From Trebonia kvetii (GTDB taxonomy: Bacteria > Actinomycetota > Actinomycetes > Streptosporangiales > Streptosporangiaceae), in assembly GCF_007827045.1 (NCBI RefSeq), contig NZ_RPFW01000001.1, positions 1,588,519-1,652,518 of the forward strand: a DNA stretch of 64,000 nucleotides. Reading direction: 5' to 3'. The translations under genes and the position numbers were made by a program. Below are positions 17,592-25,749 of the stretch, in pieces (the first letter of the stretch is position 1; each line of letters begins with the position of its first letter). The notes under the pieces were generated by a model. That model did no database searches and was not told the DNA's origin. It saw nothing but the letters and a program-made list of their open reading frames with translations.

Positions 17592-18864
17592 CGGTAAGTG
17601 ACTTCCTCAGCCTTCTTAGGTTCCCCCAGCCTTTCATGTACAACAAGGGACCCATGAGATAGCCGATGATCTCTCGTCCGACCAGCCCTGGGGGCAAATT
17701 CTGATTCGTCCGGACCCCGCCCTGAAGCTTGGCCATGTGGGCGACGCCCTTCAGCACTCTTGTCGGAAGTTCGCGCCGCGCCCTGGCGCTCTGGATCATG
17801 ATGGCGGTCAGCGCGGCAGTGAGGCCTGTCCCATAGGCTCGCATCTGCTTAGACAAAGCGGGGAGGTCGGCCCGGTGTTCGTGCCACACGACGGCCGATG
17901 GCTCATATACCAGGCAGTAGCCGCCCAGGATAACCCGCATGAACATGTTGAGATCCTCGCCGCCCCCAGAGGGTGCTCCCGCGCCGAGTGCCTCGTCGAA
18001 GCCGCCGATTTCCTTCACCACGGCACGCGTGACCGCGAAATTGGCGCCTGCACCGAACCTGCCAACCGTGTACGGATAAAGCGGTGAGGCATCAGAATGC
18101 TCGAATAGGTCAAACAGGCGCCGCTCGCAGTTCGTCCCCCAGCCTGCGCGGATGTGGAAATACAGCTGGACCATGTTGTTGATCTCCGCGGTCGCTATCA
18201 TGCCCGTTACGCACTCCACGTTAGCTGACGTTTGGAATCCTCTCATGATTCCATCGAGCCACCACTGGTCGACCCGTACATCGTCGTCAGTAAAGGCAAC
18301 GTAATCACCAGCAGCCTCTAGGATGCCGCGGTTGCGCGCCCGGGAAAGACCGGGCCGCGGCTCGCACACATACCGGAACCGCGAGTCAGCGCCGAAGCGA
18401 TCAAGTACCGCATTCTGGGTAGCGTCAGAGCTAGGCGCATTGTCGACGACAACAACCTCGAACGAGCTGTAGTTGAGGGAAGCGAGATCCTTGAGCGTCT
18501 TCATCAGGCTCCCCGGTCTGTCTCGTGTGCAAACCACGACAGAGACCAAGGGGCGGCTCACCACTTCGCCGCCAAGTTGTTTTTCTACGGGTATGCCGTC
18601 GCGGGGTATCTCAAGGAGGGCTGGCAGTCCAACACGCCCCCGCCTTTCGTTGATAACACTTCCAAGCGTTTGCCAAATCTGATGCGAGACAGCCGAAGCA
18701 CGAAGATCATGAATCGTTAGAAGCACGTGACCTACAGGTATGTGCTCCATCCTGACAAGCAGTTGAACAGCGGTATAAACTTGGCCATCCTCACGGGGCG
18801 GCAATTGGATGTCGGTTATCGGCGCGGTCAACTCAAGTTGACCGATAAGAATCGGCGCTTCCAC
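17581..18864 (-). CDS. Glycosyltransferase family 2 with N-terminal extension
   Basis: 427 residues from the GTG at 18864. I prefer this start because a run of eight G then A lies just upstream; the frame also opens at a TTG at 18900. The GT-A catalytic core starts around residue 110 with LVSVVVCTRDRPGSLMKTL and has EVVVVDNAPSS, LSRARNRGILEAAGDYVAF, the DDD metal site in FTDDDVRVD and GGGEDLNMFMRV. About 100 residues precede the core and do not match a domain I recognise. The substrate is unknown. It converges on the small membrane protein gene. Its upstream region carries the first copy of a 134-base repeat (18943-19076). Confidence 0.85.
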   Translation of the reverse strand: MEAPILIGQLELTAPITDIQLPPREDGQVYTAVQLLVRMEHIPVGHVLLTIHDLRASAVSHQIWQTLGSVINERRGRVGLPALLEIPRDGIPVEKQLGGEVVSRPLVSVVVCTRDRPGSLMKTLKDLASLNYSSFEVVVVDNAPSSDATQNAVLDRFGADSRFRYVCEPRPGLSRARNRGILEAAGDYVAFTDDDVRVDQWWLDGIMRGFQTSANVECVTGMIATAEINNMVQLYFHIRAGWGTNCERRLFDLFEHSDASPLYPYTVGRFGAGANFAVTRAVVKEIGGFDEALGAGAPSGGGEDLNMFMRVILGGYCLVYEPSAVVWHEHRADLPALSKQMRAYGTGLTAALTAIMIQSARARRELPTRVLKGVAHMAKLQGGVRTNQNLPPGLVGREIIGYLMGPLLYMKGWGNLRRLRKSLTVID

Positions 18865-18942
18865 GCTTCGCGTCCCCCCCCAAGGGTTACGTCGGGCCAA
18901 AGGTGACCACGGCGTTTACCCACCCTCCTTGCAGTCTCACTA

Positions 18943-19076
18943 GTTTGCCCCTTCAGCAAGGCGTCGCGCAAGAGAACCGCTATTATCATCTGGCGGATTC
19001 CTCTCTGCGGGGGAATCTCATGAATGATGAACATCACACCATTCACTTCCACAGCCGGCGGCAGCGCATTGAGGAG
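18943..19076 (+). repeat. Direct repeat copy A (about 134 bp)
   Basis: Begins GTTTGCCCCTTCAGCAAGGC and ends GCGCATTGAGGAG. It matches 22317-22451 in the same orientation with about a dozen substitutions and one single-base indel, so roughly 90 percent identity by eye. The minus strand of both copies reads open as a short peptide sharing EIPPQ and LRDALLKGQT. The two copies bracket the IS pair and a truncated YVTN gene. Confidence 0.8.
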
Positions 19077-19176
19077 GGCTCACGATCGCGGGTTCGTAGG
19101 AGCCGGTTGCGCTGACCTTTGGGTTTGCAGTTGGTGAGAGCTGACCTTGCGCACTAACGATCTTCAATTGCGGAGG

Positions 19177-19794
19177 TTACGCAAGGGACGTGAGATCAAG
19201 CCTGGTTCCGGTGAGGAACCCGTTGATCAGGCCGGGCTGGTACTGCATGCGGCGGAGCCGGGACTTGGCCAGGGCGGTGAGCTGGGCGAGGTCATGCTTG
19301 ACCAGGTTGGCCAGGGATCTTTTCAGGTGCGACCACACCGACTCGACCGGGTTGAGCTCGGAGGCATAGGCCGGCAGCTGGTAGACGGTGAGCCAGTCCC
19401 GGGCCGCGATCAGCTCGCGCATCGCCCGGCTGACGTGCGTATTGAGATTGTCCCAGATCAGGACGAGCGGCCCGCCGAGCTGCTGGTGGGCGGCGTCCAG
19501 CAGCCGGGCGTAGTCCGTCTCGGTGAACCCCTTGCGCTTGTCACCGCGCCGGGGGCCGGAATGGACGCGGTAGATCAGCCGCGGCCGCTGCCCGGCCTTG
19601 ACGGCGATCACCGCGGCCAGCGACACCCGCTTGTTGCTGCCGCCGGTCACCTTGACGACCGGGGTCGCGCCGCGCCGCCCCCAGGTGCGGCCCTTCGGCG
19701 GCCTTAAACCCTGCCCGGACTCGTCCTCGAAGACCAGCCAGGCGCCCTGCTGCTCAGCCGCCCTTTTATGACCGGCCACGTCTCCTGCTTCCAC
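19177..19794 (-). CDS. IS630 transposase, second frame (OrfB, DDE catalytic)
   Basis: 205 residues if read from its own start, but it is more likely made by frameshift from OrfA. The catalytic residues are visible: first acid in [17 protein letters not shown], second in [17 protein letters not shown], third in [16 protein letters not shown]. These are the DDE triad of IS630-type transposases. The end of the frame lies just inside the left inverted repeat. Confidence 0.85.
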   Translation of the reverse strand: MEAGDVAGHKRAAEQQGAWLVFEDESGQGLRPPKGRTWGRRGATPVVKVTGGSNKRVSLAAVIAVKAGQRPRLIYRVHSGPRRGDKRKGFTETDYARLLDAAHQQLGGPLVLIWDNLNTHVSRAMRELIAARDWLTVYQLPAYASELNPVESVWSHLKRSLANLVKHDLAQLTALAKSRLRRMQYQPGLINGFLTGTRLDLTSLA

Positions 19795-20246
19795 GCGGCG
19801 ACCGCGGCCTCATCCCGCTCGGCCGCCCGCCGCGCCGGGACCTGCACGCTCCACCCCATCCGGTGCAGCAGCACATGCACCCCGCCCAGCGTGTACTCCA
19901 CCCTGAACCGCCGCCACACCTGATCGGCGATCCGGGCCAGGGTCCAGCACTGATCCTCATAACCGCACGCCGCGGGCCCCGCGTCCAGCACCGCTTCCAG
20001 CTCGGCGACCTGGGCCTCCGTCAGCTTGCACTTCGCCCCGCCGGCCCCCTTGGAGGCCAGCGCCTCCCGGCCGCCGGCCGCCAGCGCCCGCCGCCACCGG
20101 TTCGCCGACATCCGGCTCACCCGCAACCGCCGCGCGACCTCACCATCGCTCGCCCCGGCCTCGATCATCTCCGCCGCCGCCAGCCGCACCTGCTCCCGGC
20201 GGGCACGATCCGCAGCAGTCAGCCCGCCGCCATCGGGATACCTCAT
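19704..20246 (-). CDS. IS630 transposase, first frame (OrfA, DNA-binding)
   Basis: About 180 residues from ATG 20246 ([13 protein letters not shown]). The N-terminal part is a helix-turn-helix region: [21 protein letters not shown], followed by the linker GREALASKG. It continues with a second winged-helix-like region ([17 protein letters not shown]). The DDE catalytic part lies in the overlapping downstream frame. On the minus strand, the A-AAA-G run at 19764-19767 would let ribosomes slip back one base, giving PVIK then RAAEQQ. Minus-one frameshifting is known in IS families, but it is not proven here. Confidence 0.8.
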   Translation of the reverse strand: MRYPDGGGLTAADRARREQVRLAAAEMIEAGASDGEVARRLRVSRMSANRWRRALAAGGREALASKGAGGAKCKLTEAQVAELEAVLDAGPAACGYEDQCWTLARIADQVWRRFRVEYTLGGVHVLLHRMGWSVQVPARRAAERDEAAVAAWKQETWPVIKGRLSSRAPGWSSRTSPGRV

Positions 20247-20315
20247 GACACCGGCATAACCCACCACCGCGACACACGCCAGACCCGTAACCCAGGCAAT
20301 TGAAGATCGTTAGTA

Positions 20316-20555
20316 CTACAACAGCGCCTCGTGATCTCTGATTCGGCGGGCGTAATGCGATTTGCGGGCGGCGGCCTGACGGCGGCGTCTCCAGTCTGAC
20401 CAGTGCTCGTGGAATGCCGCAGGGCGGGCGACGCGGGTTTGGAGGTTGAACAGGCGGCGGGCCTCGGCGGCGGTGAGCGGGATCAGGTCACGCCCGGTTT
20501 CGTCTGTTATGAAGGCTGGCGGGCTGTATGTCCTTGGCGGGGCGAAAAGTTGTCC
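20316..20555 (-). pseudogene. IS701-associated short tail reading frame without start
   Basis: Downstream of the transposase stop, another minus-strand frame stays open to a TAG at 20318-20316, inside the inverted repeat. It encodes DLIPLTAAEARRLFN, WSDWRRRRQAAARKSHYARR and ends DHEALL. The LIPLT and WRRRHQARA-type segments recur at the ends of related actinobacterial transposases. No start codon with a ribosome site is seen. It may be reached by frameshift from the transposase, or it may be a relic. Confidence 0.5.
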
Positions 20556-20562
20556 ACAGCGG

Positions 20563-21783
20563 TCAGGTCCCCTTTTCAGTACCCTCGCCGTCAGTGTTTC
20601 CGCTGGCAGGGACGGGTTCCTGCGGCTGCGGGAGTGCTGGGGCGGGGCGGGCGCCGTGCGCGGCGACGGCGAGGAACGCGTGCGCGAGCATGGACAGGGT
20701 GATGTGCCGGTACCAGGCGCGGTAGCGGCGGACCTGGTAGTGGTCCAGGCCGGCCTCCCCCTTGGCTTCGGCGAAGCAGTCCTCCACTCCCCACCGCGCG
20801 CCCGCTACCGCGGCGAGCTCGGCGAGCGTGACCGGCCGCGGCGAGTAGCAGCGGTAGAAGGCCAGCTCAAGGTTGCCTTTCTCGCCGGGTTGCAGGGACC
20901 GGCGGGCCAGCAGCCAGTGATCGTCACTGCCGGCCGCGACCAGCGCCCAGTCGTAAAGCCGCGGCCCCTTGGACCCGTCGGCGCAGCTCAGCCGCTGCCA
21001 TGCGCCCGCCGGGACCAGCCCCGCCAGCTCATCGGCGCGCTTCGCGCCCGCCTTCGTCTCGATCATGGCGTTGCACGCAACCGCGAGCACGTACGGGATC
21101 TTCTCTGCCTCCAGCCATTCCCGCAGGCCCGGGTTGCCGCCGTATGCCTCGTCACCCGCCACCCACTTAAACGGGACGCCCGCCTGCACCGCGCGCCCGA
21201 TCATGGCCTCCGCCAGCTTCGGCTTCGTCGCGAAGGTGACGTCGCCGCCGATCCCGGCCGCCGCGCACCGCTCCCGGTCCTCTGCCCATTTCCTCGGGAT
21301 GTACAGCTCGCGGTCGATCAGCGCCCGCGCCCCGTCCGGCGCGCAGTACGCGAGGAACACGCCGACCTGGCAGTTCTCCACCCGGCCCGCCGTCCCGGTA
21401 TATTGCCTGGCCACGCCGGCGGACATCCGGCCTTTCTTAAGGAATCCCGTCTCGTCGACCGCCAGGACCGCGCCCGGATCCCCGACAGCCCTCATCACGT
21501 AGCGCGCGATGGCGTCCCGGCAGGCGTCCTCGTCCCACGGCGAGAAGTTCAGCAGCCGCTGCAGCCCGTCCGGCGACGGCTCCCCGGCGAACTCCGCCAG
21601 CTGCCAGGAGTTCTTCCGCTCCGTCTGCGACAGCAGGCCCAGCACGTACGCCCGCCCGCGCCTGCGCACATGCGCATTCGAGAAAACACCAGCAACCTGC
21701 GCGAACAGCTCGTTAAACGACTCCGACCACGCGGCATGCGCATCTGCGGCACCTGCCCGCGAGCCCTCCATGACACCAAGCAT
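20563..21783 (-). CDS. IS701-family transposase
   Basis: About 406 residues from ATG 21783 (AGGA seven bases upstream); other in-frame starts lie close by. The DDE domain shows ERKNSWQLAEFAG, VLAVDETGFLKKGRMSAGV (first Asp), FKWVAGDEAYGGNPGLREW (second Asp) and ARWGVEDCFAEAKGEAGLDH (Glu). LDHYQVRRYRAWYRHITLSM follows the Glu as usual in the family. The protein looks full length and uninterrupted. A short tail frame follows downstream. Confidence 0.88.
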   Translation of the reverse strand: MLGVMEGSRAGAADAHAAWSESFNELFAQVAGVFSNAHVRRRGRAYVLGLLSQTERKNSWQLAEFAGEPSPDGLQRLLNFSPWDEDACRDAIARYVMRAVGDPGAVLAVDETGFLKKGRMSAGVARQYTGTAGRVENCQVGVFLAYCAPDGARALIDRELYIPRKWAEDRERCAAAGIGGDVTFATKPKLAEAMIGRAVQAGVPFKWVAGDEAYGGNPGLREWLEAEKIPYVLAVACNAMIETKAGAKRADELAGLVPAGAWQRLSCADGSKGPRLYDWALVAAGSDDHWLLARRSLQPGEKGNLELAFYRCYSPRPVTLAELAAVAGARWGVEDCFAEAKGEAGLDHYQVRRYRAWYRHITLSMLAHAFLAVAAHGARPAPALPQPQEPVPASGNTDGEGTEKGT

Positions 21784-22007
21784 GCAGCAATCCTGGCCAT
21801 CGGAAAGCCTCAAGTCACGCAGCCGCACCGAACGACATCACAGATCTCTGTTGTAGTACTAGGCGCGGCTCGTAAAGTGGCCTGGCCTGACGTGGCTCAG
21901 CCGATCGGCTGCTCCGGGTGGGCCAGACGTCCCCCGGCTGGGTGGACTAAGCCTCTATTCCCCTGCGACCGCGATGCTGGCGCAATACAGGCGCTGGGAG
22001 GTGCGCG

Positions 22008-22285
22008 ATGCGTCTGCGTATTGTCCGTGCGCTGGCGGTTCCGGCCGCTGCGGCGGCCGCGCTGGCCCTGACCGGCGCCACGGCCGCGTCAGGTGCCAGC
22101 GGCCCGACGGCCCGACCCGCCGCCGCGGCCAGACCCACGAGCGGGTACGTCGCCAACAGCGACACCGACAGCGTCACCCCGTTTGACACCTCGCTCAACC
22201 GGCCGGGCCAGCCGATTGCCGAGCAAGGCGGCCCGGTGGCCCTGGCCGCCGCGCCCGACGGGCACTTCGCCACGGCAGCCAAGAT
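22008..22285 (+). pseudogene. Truncated YVTN beta-propeller-like secreted protein
   Basis: Starts with a GGGAGGTGCG ribosome site and a clear signal peptide (MRLRIVRALAVPAAAAAA... ending near GASG). The first blade of a YVTN-type propeller follows: TSGYVANSDTDSVTPFD, then GGPVALAAAPDG. Homology stops at about residue 90, and the frame then runs into repeat copy B. Only the 5' end of the gene survives, so it is not expected to be functional. Confidence 0.65.
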
Positions 22286-22316
22286 GCGCACTAGTTTGAG
22301 CCAACTCAGGTCAACA

Positions 22317-22451
22317 GTTTGCCCCTTCAGCAAGGCGTCGCGCAAGGGAACCGCTACCATCATTTGGCGGACTCCCATCTGCGGGGGAATCTCATTAATG
22401 ATTAACATCACACCCAATCACTTCCACAGTCGGCGGCAGGGCATTGAAGAG
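22317..22451 (+). repeat. Direct repeat copy B (about 135 bp)
   Basis: Same orientation as copy A at 18943-19076. Begins GTTTGCCCCTTCAGCAAGGC and ends GGGCATTGAAGAG. It lies at the breakpoint of the truncated YVTN gene and about 95 bases before the fucosyltransferase start. Confidence 0.8.
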
Positions 22452-22544
22452 CGACCTAATTCTGCACGCAGGCCCCCGAGCAGGGCGAACCGATCCGTCT
22501 TAATGTAGTGTTTTGTAAATTAGACGATGAGAATGGGGACAGAA

Positions 22545-23513
22545 ATGAAGATGTGGGCGTTGGTGCCTCGCGGGAGAAAGGTTAAGCCCGACGGGTTGAC
22601 GCTTTACCCAGTAGAGCGACTTGGTAACCAGTTGTTCGCATACGCCGCGGCCTTCGCACAGGCTCGTCGGCTATCGGTGCCCTGCTATGTGAACAAGGCG
22701 TACTACGATTATGTGCACCCGGTACGTAGCTTTCATTACGAGTATGAACTCGACATTTTTGACAATGGGCTTATCTCGCCGCCAGAGAATGTGTACCATT
22801 TGCCAGTCTTCCTTGGATACCCGGCCCGTTCGGCGCGCTTGTGGCACAATCACGTACCTTCCCTTGTCCCCGGTCGAGGGAAATCAATCTTCATGGAACA
22901 TTCATTCGGTTACGATCGGCGGCTGCACGACGTTGGACCTGGCACAACACTTATTGGCTACTTCCAGTCATGGCGCTACTTCGATGATCACGGAGCCGAG
23001 ATCAGGGCTCGGATGAGTCGATTGACTAAGCCCTCCGACTGGTACCGCGAGATGTCCGAGAAGATCGAACCGGGCACCGGCGCTATCGTGATGCACGTTC
23101 GCCGCGGTGATTACATGCGGCCCGGGACACGCGATTTCCATGGCCTCGCTACCAGAGCTTACTACGAACGGGCTTTGTCCTACCTGCGGCAGATGGGCTT
23201 TCACGGTCCCACATATGTGTCGACCGATTCGCCCGACATGGTGAGCGAAGAGTTCGCCGGCATGGGCGAGCTGCTTTGGATCGATCCGCCACCAGGGACA
23301 AACCCATTCGAGGTAGTGCTTCTTCTCTCTCGGGCAGACGGGCTGGTTACCGCGAACAGTTCGTTTAGCTGGTGGGCAGGCTACATTGGCGAGCGGGCAG
23401 CGCGCACGGTCATCGCTCCTCGGCCATGGTTCTCCAACAGGGAAGAAGAAATGAAGTCCCGTGATCTGGTGCCGCCACACTGGCTCACGTTGGACCGGGA
23501 TGGCTACATATAG
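22545..23513 (+). CDS. Alpha-1,2-fucosyltransferase-like, GT11
   Basis: 322 residues from ATG 22545, preceded by GGGGA five bases upstream; two earlier ATGs in frame lack a site. GT11 enzymes transfer L-fucose from GDP-fucose. The landmarks are ERLGNQLFAYAAAFAQAR near the N-terminus and the donor-binding motif VMHVRRGDYMRPG in the middle. TYVSTDSPDMV follows, and then ANSSFSWWAGYIG near the end. The HxRRGDY motif defines alpha-1,2/1,6-fucosyltransferases. The GDP-fucose genes fcl and gmd follow, so donor and transferase are encoded together. DNA is more A/T-rich than the housekeeping block. Confidence 0.88.
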   Translation: MKMWALVPRGRKVKPDGLTLYPVERLGNQLFAYAAAFAQARRLSVPCYVNKAYYDYVHPVRSFHYEYELDIFDNGLISPPENVYHLPVFLGYPARSARLWHNHVPSLVPGRGKSIFMEHSFGYDRRLHDVGPGTTLIGYFQSWRYFDDHGAEIRARMSRLTKPSDWYREMSEKIEPGTGAIVMHVRRGDYMRPGTRDFHGLATRAYYERALSYLRQMGFHGPTYVSTDSPDMVSEEFAGMGELLWIDPPPGTNPFEVVLLLSRADGLVTANSSFSWWAGYIGERAARTVIAPRPWFSNREEEMKSRDLVPPHWLTLDRDGYI

Positions 23514-23557
23514 GTTCATGCCGTTTGGTCGGCATGTGCGTGGACTTCAGATTCGCA

Positions 23558-24520
23558 TCATTTTCCACGCATTTTCGATTGGTTCGAGAGAAACCAATCG
23601 TAAGTAAGCTTAATGCCGACCTGGATGGACGTGCTTGCTCGCCACCCCAATTCATTAAGCCGAGAGACATCAAGCAGCTTGCGAGGCGTACCATCGGGTT
23701 TTGTCTCGTCGAACACCAGGTTGCCGTTCCAACCCACTACGTCAGCAATCGTTTCCGCAAGCTCCCGGATGGTGACATCGATCCCGACACCGACATTGAT
23801 GGGCTCAGGTGAATCGTAGTGCTCGAGCAAGAACACCAGCGCGTCGGCCAGATCGTCAACGAAGAGAAATTCACGACGCGGGGTTCCCGTACCCCAGATG
23901 GTAACTGTTTCCGCATTGGTGTTCTTTGCCTCGTGAATGCGCCGGATGAGCGCGGGAAGTACGTGCGATTTGGTCGGACTGAAATTATCGCCCGGACCAT
24001 ATAGGTTCGTTGGCATCGCGGAAATGTAGCGCACTCCATATTGCCGACGTAGTGCCTGAACTTGCATGATGCCCGCGATTTTTGCAACGGCATAAGCATC
24101 ATTGGTCGGCTCGAGTGCGCCAGTCATCAGGCTGTCTTCTCGGATCGGCTGCGCGGCGAACTTCGGGTAGATGCAGCTGGAGCCGAGGAAGAGCAGTCGT
24201 TGGACGCCGAAGCGTTGCGCGGCGCTCAGCACGTTAACCTGAATTCTCAGGTTGTCTTCAAGAAAGTCGGCGGGCTCGCTTGCGTTAGCGAGAATTCCGC
24301 CGACACGCGCCGCGGCATCAATAACGATGTCTGGCTTGATCTCCCTGAACAGCTGGTCCACCGCGCTACGCTCGCGCAGGTCAACGTCCCTGGAACTGAA
24401 ACCCACAAGGCGTTCGCAACCCGCATCGCTAAGCCGTCGCCATATGGCAGAACCGACAAGGCCCTGGTGGCCTGCCACGTAGATGAGCGAGTCACGGGGA
24501 ATCTCTTCGCGCTGACGCAT
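23558..24520 (-). CDS. fcl: GDP-L-fucose synthase
   Basis: 320-residue short-chain reductase that epimerises and reduces GDP-4-keto-6-deoxymannose to GDP-L-fucose using NADPH. The Rossmann loop is YVAGHQGLVGSAIWRRL. LFLGSSCIYPKFAAQPI and ALEPTNDAYAVAKIAGI hold the catalytic Ser and the YxxxK pair. NLYGPGDNFSPTKSHVLPA and GTPRREFLFVDDLA are further fcl landmarks. The length is normal. It is divergent from gmd, with about 240 bases between them; both enzymes act in sequence. Confidence 0.92.
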   Translation of the reverse strand: MRQREEIPRDSLIYVAGHQGLVGSAIWRRLSDAGCERLVGFSSRDVDLRERSAVDQLFREIKPDIVIDAAARVGGILANASEPADFLEDNLRIQVNVLSAAQRFGVQRLLFLGSSCIYPKFAAQPIREDSLMTGALEPTNDAYAVAKIAGIMQVQALRRQYGVRYISAMPTNLYGPGDNFSPTKSHVLPALIRRIHEAKNTNAETVTIWGTGTPRREFLFVDDLADALVFLLEHYDSPEPINVGVGIDVTIRELAETIADVVGWNGNLVFDETKPDGTPRKLLDVSRLNELGWRASTSIQVGIKLTYDWFLSNQSKMRGK

Positions 24521-24679
24521 ATGTTAATCCTACCTCCTCGCGGATGACGCGGCAGACAGTAGCTGGCCGCCTGCACCGCCCCGGTCGCAGTCCGCGTCAC
24601 GGCGGCCGCGGGCCAATGCCCTTATGATCACTTTTGATGTGGACGTGACGCCTTCTAGGCGGTTGTGCCCTCACGATCC

Positions 24680-24706
24680 TTCACATGCTGCTAGCTAGGC
24701 TATGAT
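24680..24706 (+). promoter_or_regulatory. Possible promoter for gmd
   Basis: TTCACA at 24680-24685 and TATGAT at 24701-24706, separated by 15 bases, resemble a sigma-70-type promoter with a short spacer. It sits about 55 bases before the gmd start in the fcl/gmd divergent region. Judged by eye only. Confidence 0.3.
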
Positions 24707-24714
24707 CGCTTTGA

Positions 24715-24737
24715 GGCGGGGGAGGGGGTTCCCCGCC
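24715..24737 (+). promoter_or_regulatory. Hairpin in the gmd leader
   Basis: GGCGGGG at 24715-24721 pairs with CCCCGCC at 24731-24737 across a nine-base loop. It lies directly before the gmd ribosome site (GAAGGGA near 24744). There is no T-run after it, so it is more likely a leader structure than a terminator. Confidence 0.4.
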
Positions 24738-24760
24738 GGGCGGGAAGGGATGATCGGCTG

Positions 24761-25735
24761 ATGACGAAGGTTGCTCTCATAACCGGGATCACGGGTCAAG
24801 ATGGCTCGTATCTTGCTGAGCTGCTCCTGGAGAAGGGCTACCTGGTGCATGGCTTTATGCGCCGTACGAGTAGCTTCAATACTGCCCGGATCGATCATCT
24901 CTATCAAGACCAGCACGAGCCCGATCGACGCCTGTTCCTGCACTACGCCGATCTAACCGACGGTTCGCGCTTGGTCACTCTGCTGGAGAGCATCCGGCCT
25001 GCCGAGGTCTACAACCTGGCCGCCCAAAGTCACGTGCGGGTCTCATTTGATGAACCTGAATACACGGGAATGGCCACAGGCCTAGGTTCCACCCGGCTTC
25101 TTGAAGCCATTCGGATGATCGGCCTCGATTGCCGCTTCTACCAGGCGAGCAGCTCCGAGATGTTCGGCGCTACACCGCCTCCGCAAAACGAGCAAACCCC
25201 ATTTTGGCCACGCAGCCCTTATGGTGTGGCGAAGGTCTACTCTCATTGGATGACTCGCAACTATCGCGAGGCATACGGGATGTTCGCGGTAAACGGCATA
25301 CTGTTCAATCACGAGAGCCCGAGACGCGGGGAGACTTTCGTGACGCGGAAGATCACGCGGGCTGTGGCCGAGATCGCGGCGGGCAAGCGGTCAGAGTTGT
25401 TCCTCGGAAACTTGGATAGCGTGCGTGACTGGGGATATGCACCGGAGTATGTCGCTGGCATGTGGGCGATGCTCCAGCACTCAGAGCCTGCCGACTACGT
25501 TCTTGCCACTGGCACTGCCTATACCATTAGGGACTTCCTGCAGTTCTCGTTCGAGCATGTCGGCCTTGACTGGCAGAAGTACGTGAAGTTCGACGAACGG
25601 TACCTGCGCCCGTCGGAAGTCGATTCGCTCATCGGCGACGCGTCGAAGGCCGCGTCGGTTCTCGGATGGCGGCCAAAGGTGCTCACACCGGAGCTGGCGC
25701 GCATCATGGTGGATGCCGACCAGAGAGCCCTCTAG
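24761..25735 (+). CDS. gmd: GDP-mannose 4,6-dehydratase
   Basis: 324 residues. It converts GDP-D-mannose to GDP-4-keto-6-deoxymannose, the first step to GDP-fucose. The Rossmann motif is [64 protein letters not shown] and [13 protein letters not shown] (catalytic YxxxK) are diagnostic. [17 protein letters not shown] and [17 protein letters not shown] complete the Gmd signature. The spacing of GAAGGGA before the ATG is long, about ten bases. The deacetylase follows 14 bases later on the same strand. Confidence 0.95.
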   Translation: MTKVALITGITGQDGSYLAELLLEKGYLVHGFMRRTSSFNTARIDHLYQDQHEPDRRLFLHYADLTDGSRLVTLLESIRPAEVYNLAAQSHVRVSFDEPEYTGMATGLGSTRLLEAIRMIGLDCRFYQASSSEMFGATPPPQNEQTPFWPRSPYGVAKVYSHWMTRNYREAYGMFAVNGILFNHESPRRGETFVTRKITRAVAEIAAGKRSELFLGNLDSVRDWGYAPEYVAGMWAMLQHSEPADYVLATGTAYTIRDFLQFSFEHVGLDWQKYVKFDERYLRPSEVDSLIGDASKAASVLGWRPKVLTPELARIMVDADQRAL

Positions 25736-25749
25736 GGAGAAACCTCGCT

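Larger units (their letters stand above)
19155..20312 (-). mobile_element. IS630-family insertion sequence, apparently intact
   Basis: Both ends carry the inverted repeat ACGATCTTCAATTGC (read inward from 19157 and from 20310), continuing imperfectly with GGTTACG. The element is bounded by TA at 19155-19156 and 20311-20312, the target duplication of IS630/Tc1-mariner elements. It carries two overlapping minus-strand frames joined by a possible frameshift site. The outer bases are C on the left and G on the right. The insertion therefore split a CTAG, which is the target duplication of the neighbouring IS701-type element. Confidence 0.85.
20311..21861 (-). mobile_element. IS701-type insertion sequence
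   Basis: The terminal inverted repeat TAGTACTACAACAG is seen at 20311-20324 and in reverse complement at 21848-21861. On the right the element is followed by G, making CTAG at 21859-21862. On the left, CTAG was split by the IS630 element (C at 19154, G at 20313). A CTAG target duplication fits IS701-family preference. It carries one full transposase and a small 3' reading frame. The first bases of the inverted repeat may belong to the target duplication, so the exact ends are uncertain by a few bases. Confidence 0.8.
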
